Shown here piece after piece: positions 10,796 through 21,635 of a stretch of 64,000 nucleotides of DNA. A program made the translations under genes and the position numbers. Each line of letters begins with the position of its first letter. Position 1 is the stretch's first letter. The stretch comes from Ciborinia camelliae (Eukaryota > Ascomycota > Leotiomycetes > Helotiales > Sclerotiniaceae): contig JANPYM010000002.1 of the NCBI GenBank assembly GCA_025890175.1, forward strand, positions 3,710,823-3,774,822, read 5' to 3'. The notes under the pieces are model-generated. The model saw only the letters and a list, made by a program, of their open reading frames with translations. It searched no databases and was not told the origin of the DNA.

Positions 10796-11479
10796 ACAAA
10801 ATATAATAAAATATAATGGGATGAATGATTGGAATAGGTAGGGATAGGGATAAGCGATAAAAAGTCTGATTTACAAAGGATGAACAGAAAAGGATATTAA
10901 AAAACCAAGAGATAGATATCTATTTATGCGAAGAATTGGGAATGGGGAATGCCGGGGGTTGTAATGTGTGATATGTGATGTGATGTGGTGTGAATAGATT
11001 AGATTAGATTAGATGGGAAATAAAGATTTGGGGAGGTGAAGTAGAGGCTCCTAATAAATCTTGGATAATGATGGGATAATAAGTCGCCATTATTTGCGTA
11101 CTATATCGAAGTGCGATAGTATGTATGGAGTATTCATCTGATGAATTGGATATGATATTATAGATATGCGACAAAAGTTTTGGAACTCTGTAGAGCAAAT
11201 ATGTGAAAGGGTGAAGAGGTTGTGATTAATGAGTGGGGATATTGGGTAGGATTAGGGGGTTTGGAATGGGATCGATCTTATGCGATGAATATATCAAAGA
11301 AAGCTACGCTACGTGAAATCAATAAATTGAATCAATCTTATCGGTCGGTCGAACTTGAAATATCTGTTTCATGAACATCAACTTTTGCGCTCCTCCTTCA
11401 ATAAATCCCCATTAAAACTACCCTCCACCCTCCACCCTCTTCTCTACCATATCAAAACCTCAAGACCCAAACAACCATC

Positions 11480-12923
11480 TCAACAAGCACCACCCATCGA
11501 AACCACCCCCCTAGGTATCTCCCTCAAAACCCTATCCTCCTCAAAATCCCTCCTCACATCCTCCGCAACCTGATCATCAGTAAGAATATTCCAACCAGCA
11601 ATAGCCATCGCTTTCGCCGTCACAATTGTGATATCATGAGCTTCTTTGGTAGCGGCCGCTTGTGTAAATTGGGGGGTGTGATTAAAAGCCGTATCGCTGA
11701 TTCCGTACCAGCCGTGAAAACCGGGACATTCGTACGTTACGTTACCTAGGATAGTGAAAATGGTTAGAGGAAGAGAGGGAAAATTGGGGATTCTGAGACT
11801 TTACCCATATCGGTAGATCCAGGTGCGTTATCGATGTGTTTGAAGTCACATGTAACAGGGTGCTGTAGATGGAACATGGCTGCTGCGTATTGGCTGCAGA
11901 TTGTCTTGTTAGGTCGTGTGTCGGCGTAGGTATTTATTCTGGCCATGTTAGTAGAGCTTTAGACTCATACAAAAAGGTGTATACACACTCTTCAAACTCG
12001 ACGGTACATCCTGTTGCGATAGCAGCTCCCTCGAAACATTTGATAGCTCTGGCTTTGAGCTCATCGGCTTCTTTGAGTGTAGCGCTTCTGATGTAATAGA
12101 CTAATCCTGCACTAGCCGTGATGATATTTGGTCTGGTGCCTCCGGATTCAATCACTCCCTTTTCATAAATCAGTATATGTGCTCTCGAAAGTGTGTCATG
12201 CCTACATTGATCCTTTCATATGGTTTGATCTGCTGTCTCAAAACACTGATGGCATTGTAAGCGAGAACAACAGCATCGAGTGCATTGATTCCCTCCCAAG
12301 GTGCCATGGCAGCATGCGAAGGCTTCCCCGTATAATGAATCTTGAACTTGTGATTTGCCAACGTTGTGCTATACGCAGTACCCACGCAGCCATGACTTTG
12401 ATCCTTAACCGTTGGATGAACCATCAAACAAGCATCGACATTTTTGTAAGCACCTGCATCGATGAGTTTCAATTTTCCTCCACCTCCTTCCTCGGCTGGC
12501 GTCCCCAAGAGTCGAACTCTTCCGGGAACATTCTCTTGTTTTAATGCAGAAGCAAGACCCAGGAACGATGCGATTGAGGCTGTGGCAATCAGATTGTGTC
12601 CACACGCGTGGCCGATGTCGGGTAGAGCATCATATTCCGCATTGTATACCACAAGGCGGCCTCCGCTACCATACTCTGCTGAGAAGGCTGTAGGAACACC
12701 ATAAGCACCATTTGTGACAGAGTAGCCTAGCTCCTTGAGCATAGATGTGATGTTGTCATGTGCTTTTACTTCATTGTATCCAAGCTCCGGATTTTCGTGT
12801 ATCTAAAATTTGTGAGACGACGTAATAAGTGGATATGAAAAGGGCTGTTACCTTTCGATTGATTGCTTTCAAATTATTTTCGTAGCTATCGATGGCCTTC
12901 TGGATAGAAACTGCGTGCTCCAT
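11480..12923 (-). CDS. M20-family amidohydrolase/dipeptidase (PM20D2/ACY1L2-like), five exons
   Basis: A predicted cytosolic zinc amidohydrolase that splits amide or dipeptide bonds. The exons are 12923-12852, 12802-12206, 12158-11989, 11938-11805 and 11745-11480, giving 412 residues, a normal family length. The introns are 45-60 nt, and one has a perfect TACTAAC branch site. Metal-site motifs are present: EYDALPDIGHACGHN (Asp and His ligands), the catalytic Glu pair in PAEEGGGGK, and HPT downstream. THTGKPSHAA-type sequence (HYTGKPSHAAMAPWEG) marks the lid/dimer domain. Closest in kind to eukaryotic PM20D2 Xaa-Arg/beta-alanyl-lysine dipeptidases; the substrate is not certain. Divergent from the Zn2Cys6 regulator 651 bp away, which may control it. 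Confidence 0.88.
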
Positions 12924-13574
12924 TTTTGGTAGTGGATCTTTTACTTTCTGAGAGACTTAATTGTTGAATATGATATATGAAGGGGAGAGAAGGGAGGGAC
13001 AAAGGCCAGCTTATTAACAAAGTAACACAAAGCCAATCGGGAAAGAGTCGCGAGAATGAAGAGCTAATTATATTATTATATTTAGTAGTTCTCTGTAACG
13101 CGTACGTAACCGTAGGCAACAGGTTCACGATTGTGTTCAAATTTTTGATAACTTCGATAGTTTCAACATCAACTGGCACATAGGCGATCAGAAAATGAGT
13201 GCCATCGTTTGTTTAACGTCACGCTTCCTTCACTTCTGAAACATTAACAACCTTATCGCGGGGTAAAATGAAAATTGGCGAGCCCCTTTTCTAATTGGTT
13301 CGTCGAGACGACCAGCCGCATTTGACCCACTTTATATCTATGATGCCATAACAACCAATCATTTCAGCCCTTCTCTTAACCTCACTTCATCAGCTCAACT
13401 CAGCCCTCAACCATCATGACCCTGATTTTGTCTCGTAAAGGTCCTAGATTTATGGATAAGTGTCCCCACATATGGGGTGATGTTCGAGGAAAACTTCCAA
13501 GAATCGCTTGGGAACTTGGCTAAGACTTGGACCCCACCTAGACCTTTGCACCAGCTCGAGACGCAAACTCCACC
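12924..13574. promoter_or_regulatory. Divergent promoter of the M20 and Zn2Cys6 genes
   Basis: This 651-bp region sits between two divergent starts. Four CCAAT-type pentamers are visible: CCAAT at 13033 and 13355, and ATTGG at 13274 and 13294. CCAAT is the binding core of the fungal Hap/AnCF complex. A TTTATATC element lies near 13331, about 240 bases before the regulator start, and a 35-codon upstream reading frame follows. I found no clean CGG-N-CCG palindrome for self-regulation by the Zn2Cys6 protein. Confidence 0.45.
13416..13523 (+). other. Upstream ORF (35 codons) in the leader of the Zn2Cys6 gene
   Basis: An ATG in fair context (ATCATGA) opens a 35-codon frame that ends in TAA about 50 bases before the regulator's start. 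If it lies within the transcript it would probably reduce translation of the main frame. The transcript start is unknown, so this is an inference. The peptide has no recognised family. Confidence 0.35.
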
Positions 13575-15413
13575 ATGACACAACCTAGGAGAGGGCTTAG
13601 GTCAAGATCAGGTGAATATTCTTTACAATTAGAAGAATTAGTCTAATCGAACATAGGATGTATGACTTGTAGACGTGCTAGAGTGAGATGCGATGAAAAA
13701 CATCCGATATGCGAAAGATGTAACCGTCTAGGATTGGACTGTTTTTATGAGCAATTTATACCTAGACGAGAAAGAGTACGACGGCATCGAGAAGCGAGAG
13801 AGCGTATAGCACCTGTTCAGATCGTTCCAAATACCGTTGAATTGTTACCACACTCAACCCCAGTTGAACTCGACGAACTCATCCATGCTGTTGTGGATGA
13901 AGACTTTCCCGATATGTGGAGCATGCTTGACTGGTCATCCACTATGGAACATGGATTTATCTTACCAGAAGGGTATTTTAATCTCGAGACATCAGACGAT
14001 CTAACATCAGGCTACCAGGATAACGGCACTATTAGCCATTTCTCGCCTTTCCAACCTTTGAAAGCTCTCGACCTTGTGGGTCGAGATAATGTTGTGTTCC
14101 AGGATAATACTCATACCCAAGGGCGCCTCACACTTCACTTTCCAAGTTTACGTGGTTCAAATCCACTGAAACTTTCACCATCAGAAAAACTGGCCGTAGA
14201 GAACTACAGGTCCCTATCAATGAGATTCACCACCAAGAATCCAACATTTTCAACTCAACAGATATATATCTGCCTCGGAGCGCAAGATCCTCTGATCATG
14301 CACTTACTGCTCGCAATATCCTTTCGCGACTTGTTCTTCAAAGATAAAGAGAATAATGAACTTCACGACCTCGCCCAGAAGCACTTTCGAGCTGGAATTG
14401 GCCGCCTGCTAACAGCTATCTCTGAGGAAGAGTCACCACATCATTTAAGTATCATGGCGGCTTTCTGGTTTCTATATATGCTTGGATCTAGTCAAATACA
14501 TGCCGGAATCGGTACGATGATTGATTTGAGCCGGGTGGTTTGTGACTACGTTCAAAAGCATGTTGCAGGTCTCTTAGATATAGGCCCACCCAATAGGCGA
14601 GATGCGGATCCTCAATTATCTTTAAACATTCGTGATCAATCATTGCTCGCCCGAGTTACGGTTTGGGTATTTTACGCAGATGTTGGATTTTGTTTCTGCT
14701 ACCGTGGAGGGGATCTTGCCAGATATCTTTGCACGGATACTAAGAATATATCTAAAATAGTCGACATGGGGCGCGCCGTTCTGGCTTTGAACTGGGGTCA
14801 AGATTATCCACCAGATCAGGCCGCTGATGACGACCAGAACCTCGAGGTACTGGACCTATTGTGGAAATCAGCAGTCATGTGTCAAATAGTGAACGATATC
14901 GACAAAAATCCCGATCCCCCATCGGAGGAGATCGAGCAAAAGTTCTGTGACCTCGAGCAAACCTACAGTTTTATATTTGAACTAGCGGCAATAGATGTAG
15001 AAACTCGACCAAGATTTCTGGTCAATGCTGATTGGATACTCAGTTATTTCTACGCGATACGAATCTACCACTTTCGATACACTACTCAAAACGAAGATCG
15101 CAACGCAAGACCAAAGGTTATCAAACGAGCCCTCAAATCACTCTTGGATATTGCCCAAAGAATATTTGCAAAGGGTGATGAAGAGAACTATGAAAGGCTT
15201 CACTGGCCATTGTTCATGGCAGGAATCGAGACTTCTGATAAGATTCATCGAGAATGGATATTGGAGAAGTTCTCGTCTGGAAAATTCAGGACAGTGTTGG
15301 AAAAGGTGTTGAAGATTCAACATCTTAGTGGAACAAGGGTTCATATGTCGTTGATTCGCGAGATGTGTTCTAAGGAGGGAGATGCTCCTCGTGTTACTTT
15401 TCTTGGCTTTTGA
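13575..15413 (+). CDS. Zn2Cys6 binuclear-cluster transcription factor
   Basis: A nuclear DNA-binding regulator. The exons are 13575-13611 and 13657-15413, giving 597 residues. The short first exon is needed: with the start in CACCATGAC, splicing at GATCAG/GTGAAT and ACATAG/GA restores the first cluster Cys. The motif then reads GCMTCRRARVRC-DEKHPIC-ERC-NRLGLDC, a full six-Cys cluster at residues 14-40. A basic linker (PRRERVRRHREARER) follows. The rest is the long helical middle region usual in this family, with no clear second domain. Starting at the internal ATG 13662 would lose the first Cys. Its target may be the divergent M20 gene, which is a guess based only on position. Confidence 0.87.
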
Positions 15414-15689
15414 TACCTACTACTTTTTTGTGTTTTACTGGCGCTCTATTTTTGCCGTCATACCTGTATTCTCGAATTCTTATTTGAAGGGGCTTGGGGA
15501 GTTGCTTGAAGCGTTTAGATATCGTACCTTCTCACACAATTTTCTTCACTATCGAATTGCTAATTTTATTATCTTTTACATCTCTCACTTATTGCTAATT
15601 GTAGTCTCTGTTGAAGTTATGGGTTCTGGGTAGTAATATGCTTCCACTATATCCTGTAATAAGTCATTCTTTTCACCATTCTCTCTGGT

Positions 15690-17085
15690 TTAGGCGCTTG
15701 GCACCAAACTGAACATCGTTCGATAAGCCAAAATATATTTTCCTCCAGCCGCGGTATGGATGTCCTGCCAATTCAACTCATATCCTCCCCTGAGTTCTTC
15801 TATGAACTTACCCAGCCTTTGGCAATGATATTGACCAACTATCTTCCTGACCCAAACACCAAATATATCCAGAGCCATTTGGCAGTCCATATAGTTCTCA
15901 TGGCTCAAAACATCTGGATTTATGCATCCAATATATATCCTCGATTGTGCAATAAAACAGTGCAATCAGACTCCAAAGGCACGCTGGGTGGATCTTAAAT
16001 TCCCTGCAAGATGGCCAATCAACGCAGATACAATGTAGCTGGTGCCTTGACCTGTGATATCAATGCCATATCGATAAGGCTCATAATTTGGAGCTCCATC
16101 AACCTGACAAGCATCCAAAGACTTTGTGGGGATGGAAAGATCTGGGGGAGGACACGGTTTTCTTATTGAATGCCCAATTTGCTGATAACAAGTTAAAGAA
16201 TCCATCGCGATTTTCTCTGATATATCCTTATTTATTGAGTTTGACACTGGCTGAGGATAATTTCCACGAGAGGATCTTCCGTGTAATTATCGTCCGGCCA
16301 AGTTGGCATTGGCTGATCAAGAGCTAGATCCTTCTGGTTACTCCAGTATTCTTTGAGCCCAGATGACGAAGTTCCAACCCCCTTGAAAGGTTCTCTCGTA
16401 AAATCTTCGTCCAACAAAATCGATATTGGTTGATCAACAGTTAGCTCTTTCTGGTTCCTCGAGTATTCTTTGAACTCAAATGAAGGCATTCTAGTCGACT
16501 GAGAATGCAGAATCTCTGGAGCCAATCTTTATCTGCGCTTGATCGCATGTTCTTTGGCAGCGTTTAATATGTCCTTGATGTATGCAAGAGAGTTTTTGGG
16601 TTCCATCAGGGTGAGATAAATGCTCTTGCCGAAGTCCATTCCAGGAGTTGGTGTATCCTCTCTAACGAAAGCCGTTCTGAGCAGGTCCTGAAAGAATGGA
16701 TACCCATTGCCCACTATATTCATCAGCAACTTGAACATCGGAAACGCATTTGAGTCAGACCAGTGAGAGACCATATGGCTACTATCATCCGCTTGAACCT
16801 CCATGCCTCTGACCTACCACTATATTGTGGTGAATTGAAGCGGTTAAAAGCATTTTTGAAAATCAAGTTTAGTATAACACCTTCTTGGGGCTTTTGTGAA
16901 TCACCCCAAGGTGAAGCACAGATTGTACTTATTGCTTGCTCAAAAAGGGCATGATCGATGTAGGACAACGAGTCATCTATATATATATGCATCCTTAAAA
17001 CAATTGATGTCGACGTTTTTATAGATGTTTGTAATTCAAGAAGTTGTATCAAGAAGTTGCAAATTTCAAAAGAGATGTAAACCAA
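15690..17085 (-). pseudogene. Decayed gene of unknown function (two in-frame stops, two frameshifts)
   Basis: Five adjoining minus-strand frames read like one damaged protein: 17085-16723, 16804-16529, 16525-16232, 16247-15966 and 15965-15690. The second and third share one frame, interrupted by a single TAA after EHAIKRR. The fourth and fifth share one frame, interrupted by a TGA after AFGV. The other two junctions need a frame change. I saw no good splice pair to remove these lesions, though one or two could be introns in a real gene. The composition is protein-like, without simple repeats, and one part has a 39-residue internal duplication. I do not recognise the family. It may be a recently inactivated or lineage-specific gene. 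Confidence 0.5.
16262..16474 (-). repeat. Internal coding duplication, 39-residue period
   Basis: On the minus strand, residues starting FKEYSRNQKELTVDQPISIL (16474-16358) are repeated in diverged form as LKEYWSNQKDLALDQPMPTW (16357-16262). The shared pattern is KEY-x-x-NQK-x-L-x-x-DQP-x(6)-D. The copies differ by substitutions that keep residue character, suggesting the protein was under selection before decay. Confidence 0.6.
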
Positions 17086-18027
17086 ACATTGCTCGTATCA
17101 GGTAAACAGATGGAAGAGATGTGATGGAAGGTAGGGAAACAACGGATAAGTGACAGCTAAATTAGCACAGAAAATCCCAGAGAAGGAAGGAACGAATAAC
17201 TTGAAGTGATCATACTGTAGCTTAGCAGACTCAAGCATCCAAGGCAACAAGCACTTACAGAATCAGAAGAGTATCTATCTACTCGACCGCAGTTAATAAG
17301 TTTAATAAACATCTCTTAAATAAAAACTACCTTAAAGCTTTTCAAACATGAATAAAAATAGTTCACACTATATTCCGAAAGAATTATATGATTTTTGAAT
17401 CCTATTTCAAATATGAATATAACATTTTGAAAAAGGTGCATTGTTGACAATAGACTATCTCAATTAATCACGTAATGTGAGCTTACGAGATGAATCGCCC
17501 AAACTGCAAACCCATTGAGAACATCTACTTGGTACTTTCCGTTTCCATATCATATTCGATATCTGAATTGATATTCGATAATAAAATAATCTCTCTGGCT
17601 TTAAAAGCCTCACAACATTTTTCACTATTCAGTCTCAATTCAGATTTGACAATGATACAATCTCTCCAGATTAAATATCTAGAACCTTCCAAAGAGTGTG
17701 TTATTGGCGTGCAATTTATTTCATACAGTACATCCGGTTCTCATCTCACAAGATTTCAACATTTCGAAATTTGTTGCCTTCTAAACCAATATATTTCAAT
17801 TTTTTAACGTCTAGATCTAGATCTATATCTATCATCTAAAATCTAACCTCATCGCATCATAAGGTATCGAATCGTGGATATCATAAACAAAAAACTAATA
17901 AAAACAAATTTCTTCCCCTCATCCACGTAATCTTATACAGACGAATGAGCGCCAAGGCGCCCAGAATTCCCCCAATTTCGTAAATTGCGAGTGGCAGTCA
18001 TGATTCCGATGAAAATGCACCCATCAA
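17086..18027. other. Intergenic, AT-rich, no gene seen
   Basis: I see no supported gene. A 105-codon plus-strand frame at 17490-17807 has AT-driven composition and no recognisable family. A CTAGATCTAGATCTATATCTAT tract lies near 17812-17833. Confidence 0.5.
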
Positions 18028-19918
18028 TCAGTTCCCAGCAAAAGGAAACCTATCCGTCCTATCAATCTCCTCCTCTTCCTTCTCCCTCTGCTCAATAACA
18101 GTATCGCTTCCACTCTCTTCTCTATGAGAATGATGGTGATGTCCTGCACTAAACATGTCTTCATTCCTACTTTCCCTTCTGCTCTTTTCCTCATCACCAT
18201 CATCATCATCATTCCCTGAAGCAATACCTTCTTCTGAGTGACTTCCTCCATCTAGTAAGGCCTTTGCGTTCTTTCTGATTCTTTTTTCGGTCCATACGGG
18301 ATTCTCTCCTCTCTCATATGCTTCCTCGAAAATCTGATCGACTTTTTCGAGGGGGTAGCCTTTGGTTTCCACAAAGGTGTACCAGATGATTGGCACGAAT
18401 GCAAGGTTGATACACATGAAGACGAAATATGTTTTCCAGCTAATGGTGTAAATCATAATCGGGGCCAGCTGAACAATAAGGTAATTGCCGATCCAGTTGA
18501 AAGAAGTCGAGAGACCGTTTGCTTCAGCTCTGATCCGAAGTGGCGTCACCTCAGCTGGATAGAGCCATGTTATGCCTAACCATCCAACCGCGAAGAAGGC
18601 AATAAATATGAAGATGAAAGCGGTAGCGACATAACCAGGGGCTTTATAATCTGGGGTGGTTTGGGAGAGACAGACTCCAATGACCATGGATGAAAACCCC
18701 ATTCCTAGAGCACCTGTGATCATCATCTTGCGGCGACCGAAATGGTCGACGATAAACAGGGCGAGAATAGCAGCGGCGAGGTAGAGTGTTCCATAGCAGG
18801 CAGTTAGGAGACGGGCGAGGGAGGGTGAGAAACCGAGGGAATCTTCGAAAACGGTTCTGCGGGTGAAGGTTAATAATGAATGGATTGTTAGGGACAATGA
18901 GGAATGAGCTTACGTTGCATAATATGTAACAAGATTAGTACCTCCAATCTGTTGAAACAGTTGCGAAGTAGATGCAATAGTAACTCTCCATCTGTTCATC
19001 TCGGGACCACTTCCATAAAATTCCTTGATGGTGAGCTTTTTCCCCTTGGTGATAGCAGTTACTCTCTTAAGCTCTCTAACCTCTTCCGTGATACGTGGGT
19101 CATCTCTCTCGCATTTTTGTAGACGGCAAAGAATTTCGATTGCGTGTTCGTCTTTATCTTTTTTGAGGAGCCATTTGGGTGATTCGGGTAATGCGAGGAC
19201 ACCGAAGAGAAGGATAGCCCCGAAGAATGCTTGAAAAGCAATTGGGAATCGCCATTGGAAGGAACCGTATTTGGTTATAAAGAAGAATCCATAGTTGAGC
19301 CAGTATGATAACATAACTGTTTTCGGTTAGCTAATGTCTGTAGGAGAAGGGTCGATTAGCACTTACTGCCTCCAGCAATTAAAGCACCTTCGAACAAGAC
19401 CAAAAAACCTCGAATCTTAGGTGGTGCCATTTCACTTTGCCAAACGGGAATTGATGAAGTATTCATTCCATTGCCGACACCCGTAACGATTCTTCCTACG
19501 ATCAATTGAGCCATTCCAAAACTCGAAGCTTGAATCGCAGTACCAAACAACATGATTACAGTTCCCAATAAAACAGCTCTCCTTCTTCCAAGGCTATCGC
19601 CATATCCAATAATAAAAAATGATCCGAGTAAGCAGCCGATTTCGTAGATGGCAACAACCAAAGCTTGAATTGCTCCGGATTTGTTGTGGGGTTGCATTTG
19701 GGGGAAGTATGTGAGGAAGTTAACTTCGGTAATGATTCCAGACATGATACCCTCTGAATATACTCATTAGTTCGATTATATTAGATGACTTGGGACATTA
19801 ACTTACGATCATATCCGAAAAGTAAGAAACCACTTGCAGCAGTTGCGCAGACAAGACTCTCAAGAGCCGTGCCTTGCACCGACTTCCCAAGGAAACCTGT
19901 ATGACTGAGTAAACCCAT
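18028..19918 (-). CDS. MFS sugar/H+ symporter, 12-TM hexose transporter type
   Basis: A plasma-membrane sugar porter. The exons are 19918-19807, 19753-19367, 19316-18914 and 18856-18028, giving 576 residues. Family signatures appear in order: LLFGYDQGIMSG in TM1, GDSLGRRRAVLLG after TM2, GVGNGMNTSSIPVWQSEMAP, PESPKWLLKK before the central loop, QLFQQIGGTNLVTYYA in TM7, DHFGRRKMM, and YPAEVTPLRIRAEANG. VETKG replaces the usual PETKG. The start at 19918 (MGLLSHTGFLGK) suits family N-termini; an in-frame ATG at 19975 is an alternative. The C-terminal tail is odd: acidic (GNDDDDGDEE), then His-rich (GHHHHSHRE), then charged. The substrate is unknown. Confidence 0.87.
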
Positions 19919-21635
19919 AATTGCAAAAACACTTCGTATGGGGTGTTCAAGTTGTTCTGGACAAAAGTTCATCAATGAGATGGGAGGTTGGGACTATATG
20001 GGGTATGGGGAGCACTTTGTCTCCTCGAGTCGGCACTGGGAGGCCCATAAAAGGTGAAATATCATTGATAATCATGATGGACTTTCTACTAGGTTGCCCA
20101 AGGAATATGGTTAGATTCAGGTATGCACAAACGAATGTAGTTGTAAAAACTGCAAGTATGATATCAGACCTCGAATAATATTGCAAGTTGTGGAGGTGCC
20201 GCATTCCTTCAACTCCATTGTGATTCTTGGTGGAGGATAGTGTATGCACAGTCTCCGGGTATTTTCGGCGGCATTGCGGTCCCTCCCCCCTTTAGTAGTT
20301 CGAATGCCGATCAATAGGAAGTATCTGATCCGCAATGATCATGTGACCATAATTCGGGGTCAGAGTCATGTTAGCTTTCACGGGAATGGCTTTCTGTTTT
20401 GAAGGTCAAAGAAAATACTAGATTTATGAATTTAAATATCTTGCCTTTTCTCTTTGAGTTTGAAGACTCCTTCGCAACCGTTGCACAGTGGCATCTGAGC
20501 CCTCACATCCACCCCTGACTCAAATGTTCGGTTAGAGACTCCCCAAGCCAATTATGCTTATCGACTTATCGAAGGCCCACATTGATTTATCAGACACTTT
20601 CGGTCACCAAAGTTTTTGATATCATCTTGCATATATTCCCGCAACCAAGCAATTATTGCCAAGGAAGATCCACAAGAAGAGAAATGGTAATGTCAGCGGA
20701 GGAGCTCAGCAAACGATAGCGCTTTGATTCCCGAGAGCCACAATAATCGCGGGTGTAGTTTCTGCAGAGCGAACCCTTATATCAAAAATCTGCTATATCA
20801 TCTGCTTTAGGTATTAGCTGCATGATTTCGGGGCATTGTGAATTTGTGAAGTGAAGAACGACTGGCATTATCACCCGCTTCCCCTGTGGATAATAGGTGA
20901 CACGGCCTCCACGAAGCTTTGGACATATGTCGTAGAATGGACCCCTTTCAAGTTTCAACATCATTTCTCCCTTCTAGAGTAAACAATTCCCCACATTTGC
21001 CTCTGCTGTTACCTGCCATTTCGCAATATTTGAGCTTGGCGAAAATTACGATCTGATTGATAGATGGTGCGACGCAACCAGGCCAAGCGCGTGTTTGACC
21101 AATACTTTTAGAAGTGCTGTGCAGTTGTTATCTGCTTTGGATAAAACAATACCTCTCAACAAACAAAGTAAACTGATATGATAAGCAACTCTCATCCAAT
21201 ATATCAAATGGATGGAATTCAGCTGCAGGTGGATCAGTTCCATATCAAAGTGATGGTCCCTCAATGGACATAACACTTCGACATATTTTGAAAGATAGGA
21301 TTCTGCTTTGTAAATATAGGAGAGGTTGAGTGCAATTCCGTAGTATACCTCAAAAGTGCTTGAGATGATGCACAGTAACGCAAAAGCCGACCAGTGGGCA
21401 ATCCGGCTGGTGTGGAGTATTAGCACGATTAATTTGGTTCATCATTTGGGAATGATGAGGTGAGAGTTTCCCTGACTGGCGCAGGTGCGAATGTATAATG
21501 CAAAAGATTAAATGAAACGAGACGAAATAAAAGTTGCTGAGCTTCATGTCAAGTTGCTGCATTAGGCCTGGTATCTGAAAGTATTATATTGAAGACTCCG
21601 TCGCAATGCTATATGATATCTCATTCCCCCTCGTC
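19919..21635. other. Long spacer with a possible gene remnant
   Basis: No intact gene is seen. Upstream sequence for the sugar transporter lies at its left end. On the minus strand at 21046-21426 there is one protein-like frame, listed separately. The rest is AT-rich without long frames. Confidence 0.45.
21046..21426 (-). pseudogene. Possible remnant of a fungal transcription-factor middle domain
   Basis: A 126-codon frame reads as amphipathic helices such as RVAYHISLLCLLRGIVLSKA followed by LVKHALGLVASHH. That resembles the helical middle homology region of Zn2Cys6 regulators, where aromatic-rich helices end in small-residue ...ALGLVAS stretches. There is no zinc cluster, no start context and no flanking exon that I could join. 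This is weak evidence, and chance coding is quite possible. Confidence 0.2.

Larger units (their letters stand above)
9806..11479. other. Intergenic between convergent genes; repeat-rich, no gene seen
   Basis: This spacer lies between the 3' ends of the MFS gene (+) and the M20 gene (-). It holds CA repeats near 10054-10101, a CATATT tract near 10325-10350, and two G-rich tandem arrays listed separately. The long Pro/Ser/His open frame on the minus strand at 10278-10799 is a translation of these repeats and not a gene. Confidence 0.7.

Noticed and set aside
10278..10799. 173-codon minus-strand frame rich in Pro, Ser and His
   Set aside because: It is a translation of the G-rich tandem repeats at 10508-10795; no start context, splice signals or family.
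13662..15413. Zn2Cys6 gene starting at the internal ATG 13662
   Set aside because: That start loses the first cluster Cys; the upstream 37-nt exon from 13575 restores it with proper splice sites.
17490..17807. 105-codon plus-strand frame
   Set aside because: AT-rich composition, no family and no conserved neighbours; a chance frame is more likely.
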